Positions 5,865 to 7,250 of a stretch of DNA of 7,250 bases are shown in pieces. The stretch's first letter is position 1, and each line of letters opens with the position of its first letter. The stretch is from the NCBI GenBank assembly GCA_002435875.1, contig DIVN01000161.1, positions 2,729 through 9,978 on the forward strand. Reading direction: 5' to 3'. The notes below the pieces were generated by a model that had not been told where the DNA came from, made no database searches, and saw only the letters and a list, made by a program, of their open reading frames with translations. The translations under genes and the position numbers were made by a program. This DNA comes from Anaerolineales bacterium UBA6131 (GTDB taxonomy: Bacteria > Chloroflexota > Anaerolineae > UBA2200).

Positions 5865-6736
5865 TCATTTTTCCGCGTCTCTGCTCGAGCCCGCTTGCCT
5901 CTCACCGTAGAGCACACGCAGTGCCCTGCTCACCGCCGCCGGGTAGGCCGACATGTGGTCCTCATCCGGGAATACAATGGTCTGCAAGTGCAACCCCGGA
6001 TAATGCCGCGACTGCAGCTGATGGGCCATTCGCTGCAAGGGCTCGAGCCGACTGGACTCCAAACCCCCGGCAGTCAAAGCAGCGTCGCCACCAGCTCACG
6101 ATGTGCGTCCGCATATTGCCGCTCGTACTGGAACAACTCATCCCACAGGCTAGGGCTGCCTGCAAAGAAGCGCGTAAACATCCCGGGGCTGCGAAACAGC
6201 GTGTACAAGACGAACAAACCGCCAAAAGAGTAACCGGCCAGCCCACGTTCAGCAGGGGAGACGCGGTAATGGCTCTCGATGAATGGTATGACCTCTGTGC
6301 GTATCGATTCCAGAAACGCGGCCGCGCCACCGCTGCTGACGACGATTTCCGGTGCCTTCAATTGCGCAGCCAGTCTGACTTTCCACGCTTGCTCTGTCTC
6401 CTCGCTGTGCACGGGCGTCAGATCTCGAACCCTCCACGCCGCCCACTGCGCCAGGCCTGTAAGCCGATCCGGATCGAGCTCGTAGCCGATTCCGATGATG
6501 ACCGTCTCATCGCCCTTGGAAGGCGGGGTCTCCAGTATCAGCGACGTAGTGGAGTACAGCGGGAACGATCGATTGCCATCCAAAGCGTACAGCGCAGGGT
6601 AGGCTTGCTTGCTGTGGTCATACCCCCAGGGCAGCTTGATCTGCAGCTGCAGACGCTGCCTGAGAATGTTGGAATGCAGGTAGCGTACTTCGATACCCGG
6701 CCCGATATTGGCGCTTACATGACCCGAAATTGACAT
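5865..6736 (-). pseudogene. Fes/IroE-like serine esterase (alpha/beta hydrolase), frameshifted
   Basis: Translation starts at ATG 6736 (GGAG nine bases upstream) and gives 220 residues to a TGA at 6074-6076. It shows the esterase core: Y-P-A-L-Y-A-L-D-G (46-54), V-I-I-G-I-G-Y (79-85) and the nucleophile elbow G-Y-S-F-GG (168-173, S170), followed by FAGSPSLWD (191-199). The expected C-terminal part is found immediately downstream in the -1 frame, 6077 to 5865: L-T-A-GG-L-E-S, then Y-P-G-L and VFPDEDHMSAYPAA-V-S-R-A-L, supplying the catalytic histidine (codon 5955-5957). Restoring one base gives a protein of about 290 residues, normal for this COG2819-type family, which cleaves siderophore or other ester bonds. 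As written, the 220-residue product lacks the histidine and should be inactive. It could be a true pseudogene or a one-base sequencing or assembly error. It heads the esterase-methyltransferase-acetyltransferase series. Confidence 0.8.
6073..6079 (-). other. Frameshift point in the esterase (CTTTGAC)
   Basis: The in-frame codons are CTT TGA C, where the reading frame ends. The conserved protein continues in the -1 frame beginning TTG ACT GCC GGG. A single missing base in or just before the CTTT run would explain it. The heptamer is the same as the prfB recoding core, but that signal shifts +1, which gives an unrelated sequence here. Confidence 0.7.
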
Positions 6737-6916
6737 GCTCTTCTACTCCAGACCGTTGGCTTCACGCAGGCCAACTCGCAGTCGCCCCGTTACGATTCGC
6801 GCCCCAGCCCCCGTCTCACCCTATCTGTGCGTCAATTCCTGTTTGGGGCTGACTTCCGAGTTTCTGCTCCTCGGCGCGATGCTTCGAAGGAACGACGTCT
6901 TCGTGAGGCGCCGACC

Positions 6917-7250
6917 CTAGAAGACAGGCTCGAACTCCTCTACACAGGATTGACATGCGTCAACGACAAACGTCGCCAGTTCAAGGCTGACCCTCTTCCA
7001 GGGATCTTCGTACGCTGGAAGTGCTAGCACTGACTCGGTGCCGCCCCTCGTGACTCCGACCTCAGCCGCGGTTCCGACTACTAGCATCCCAGTATCATGG
7101 ACAAGCTCATTGCGGAGCTGGATGGCGCGCATGAGCCGTCTGGTGGTGGGCTGTCTCTCATCAAGGCTTTGACATGAATTCCCGAGCAGCTCGGCAAGCT
7201 GAAGTATTCTGGCAGGGAGCCCCGCTGTCTGTTGGGAGCGAGCATCCCCC
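6917..7250 (-). CDS. HEPN-like domain protein, 5' end outside window
   Basis: The minus-strand frame is open from the right edge to a TAG at 6917-6919, giving 110 visible residues; an internal ATG at 7132 is probably not the start, since the upstream codons read as convincing helical protein (LPARILQLAELLG, then D-E-R-Q-P-T-T-R-R-L). The visible part has the sequence RAIQLRNELVHDTG with R-N-E-L-V-H (codons 7097-7114), which fits the R-(N/x)-x3-H motif of HEPN domains. In many HEPN proteins this is the RNase active site or lies at the dimer face. A hydrophobic helix-like tail (VSLELATFVVDACQSCVEEFEPVF) ends it. HEPN proteins include toxins, abortive-infection effectors and nucleotidyltransferase partners, but which, if any, applies cannot be told from a fragment. 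It ends 180 bases upstream of the esterase start. Confidence 0.6.
   Translation of the reverse strand, partial: GDARSQQTAGLPARILQLAELLGNSCQSLDERQPTTRRLMRAIQLRNELVHDTGMLVVGTAAEVGVTRGGTESVLALPAYEDPWKRVSLELATFVVDACQSCVEEFEPVF

Noticed and set aside
6073..6079. prfB-like programmed +1 frameshift signal (CTT TGA C) in the esterase
   Set aside because: A +1 shift leads into Asp-Cys-Arg-Gly and an unrelated sequence; the family-matching continuation is in the -1 frame, so this is a mutation or error rather than prfB-type recoding.
5819..6733. 304-residue plus-strand open frame, longer than the esterase frame it overlaps
   Set aside because: It is antisense to the esterase, rich in Arg/Pro/Gln, and has no family motif, whereas the minus-strand frames carry G-Y-S-F-GG and the histidine segment.
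1..7250. CRISPR array, tRNA, rRNA or insertion sequence
   Set aside because: No regular short repeats, cloverleaf arms, rRNA-like stretches or transposase motifs were seen on either strand.

Overview
The window is bacterial DNA, G+C-rich by eye (somewhere in the mid to high fifties per cent), and every gene I can support is read from the minus strand. Shine-Dalgarno sites of the GGAGG/AGGAG type sit before several starts. The protein styles (tandem-GNAT acetyltransferase, MalK-type ATPase relic, ABC-2 permease, Fes/IroE-like esterase) would suit a Chloroflexota-like bacterium. That placement is a weak inference; no rRNA, tRNA or other marker gene is present.

In transcription order (right to left) the layout is: a 5'-truncated gene with a HEPN-like R-N-x3-H motif (6917-7250); a serine esterase broken by a one-base frameshift (5865-6736); a class I SAM-dependent methyltransferase (5011-5820); a two-domain GNAT acetyltransferase (4001-4954); a gap holding the decayed first codons of an ABC-transporter ATPase (3777-3872); a protein built of two tandem copies of a PD-(D/E)XK/DUF6998-like domain (2516-3562) with its own candidate promoter; an ABC-2 permease lacking a complete first membrane helix (1399-2367); a 425-base gap with hairpins and a near-consensus promoter; and an FAD-dependent CrtI-like oxidoreductase running off the left edge (1-973).

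Esterase, methyltransferase and acetyltransferase are separated by only 44 and 56 bases and look like one transcript of small-molecule-modifying enzymes. The other genes are separate units. Three of the eight loci are damaged (frameshifted esterase, ATPase relic, permease with an abnormal start), so this reads as an accessory, partly decaying region rather than a tight system. The most unusual item is the tandem PD-(D/E)XK-like protein, whose halves align without gaps over 148 residues at about 49% identity. A second possible defence-type element is the HEPN-like fragment at the right edge, but the two are not adjacent and no link is shown.
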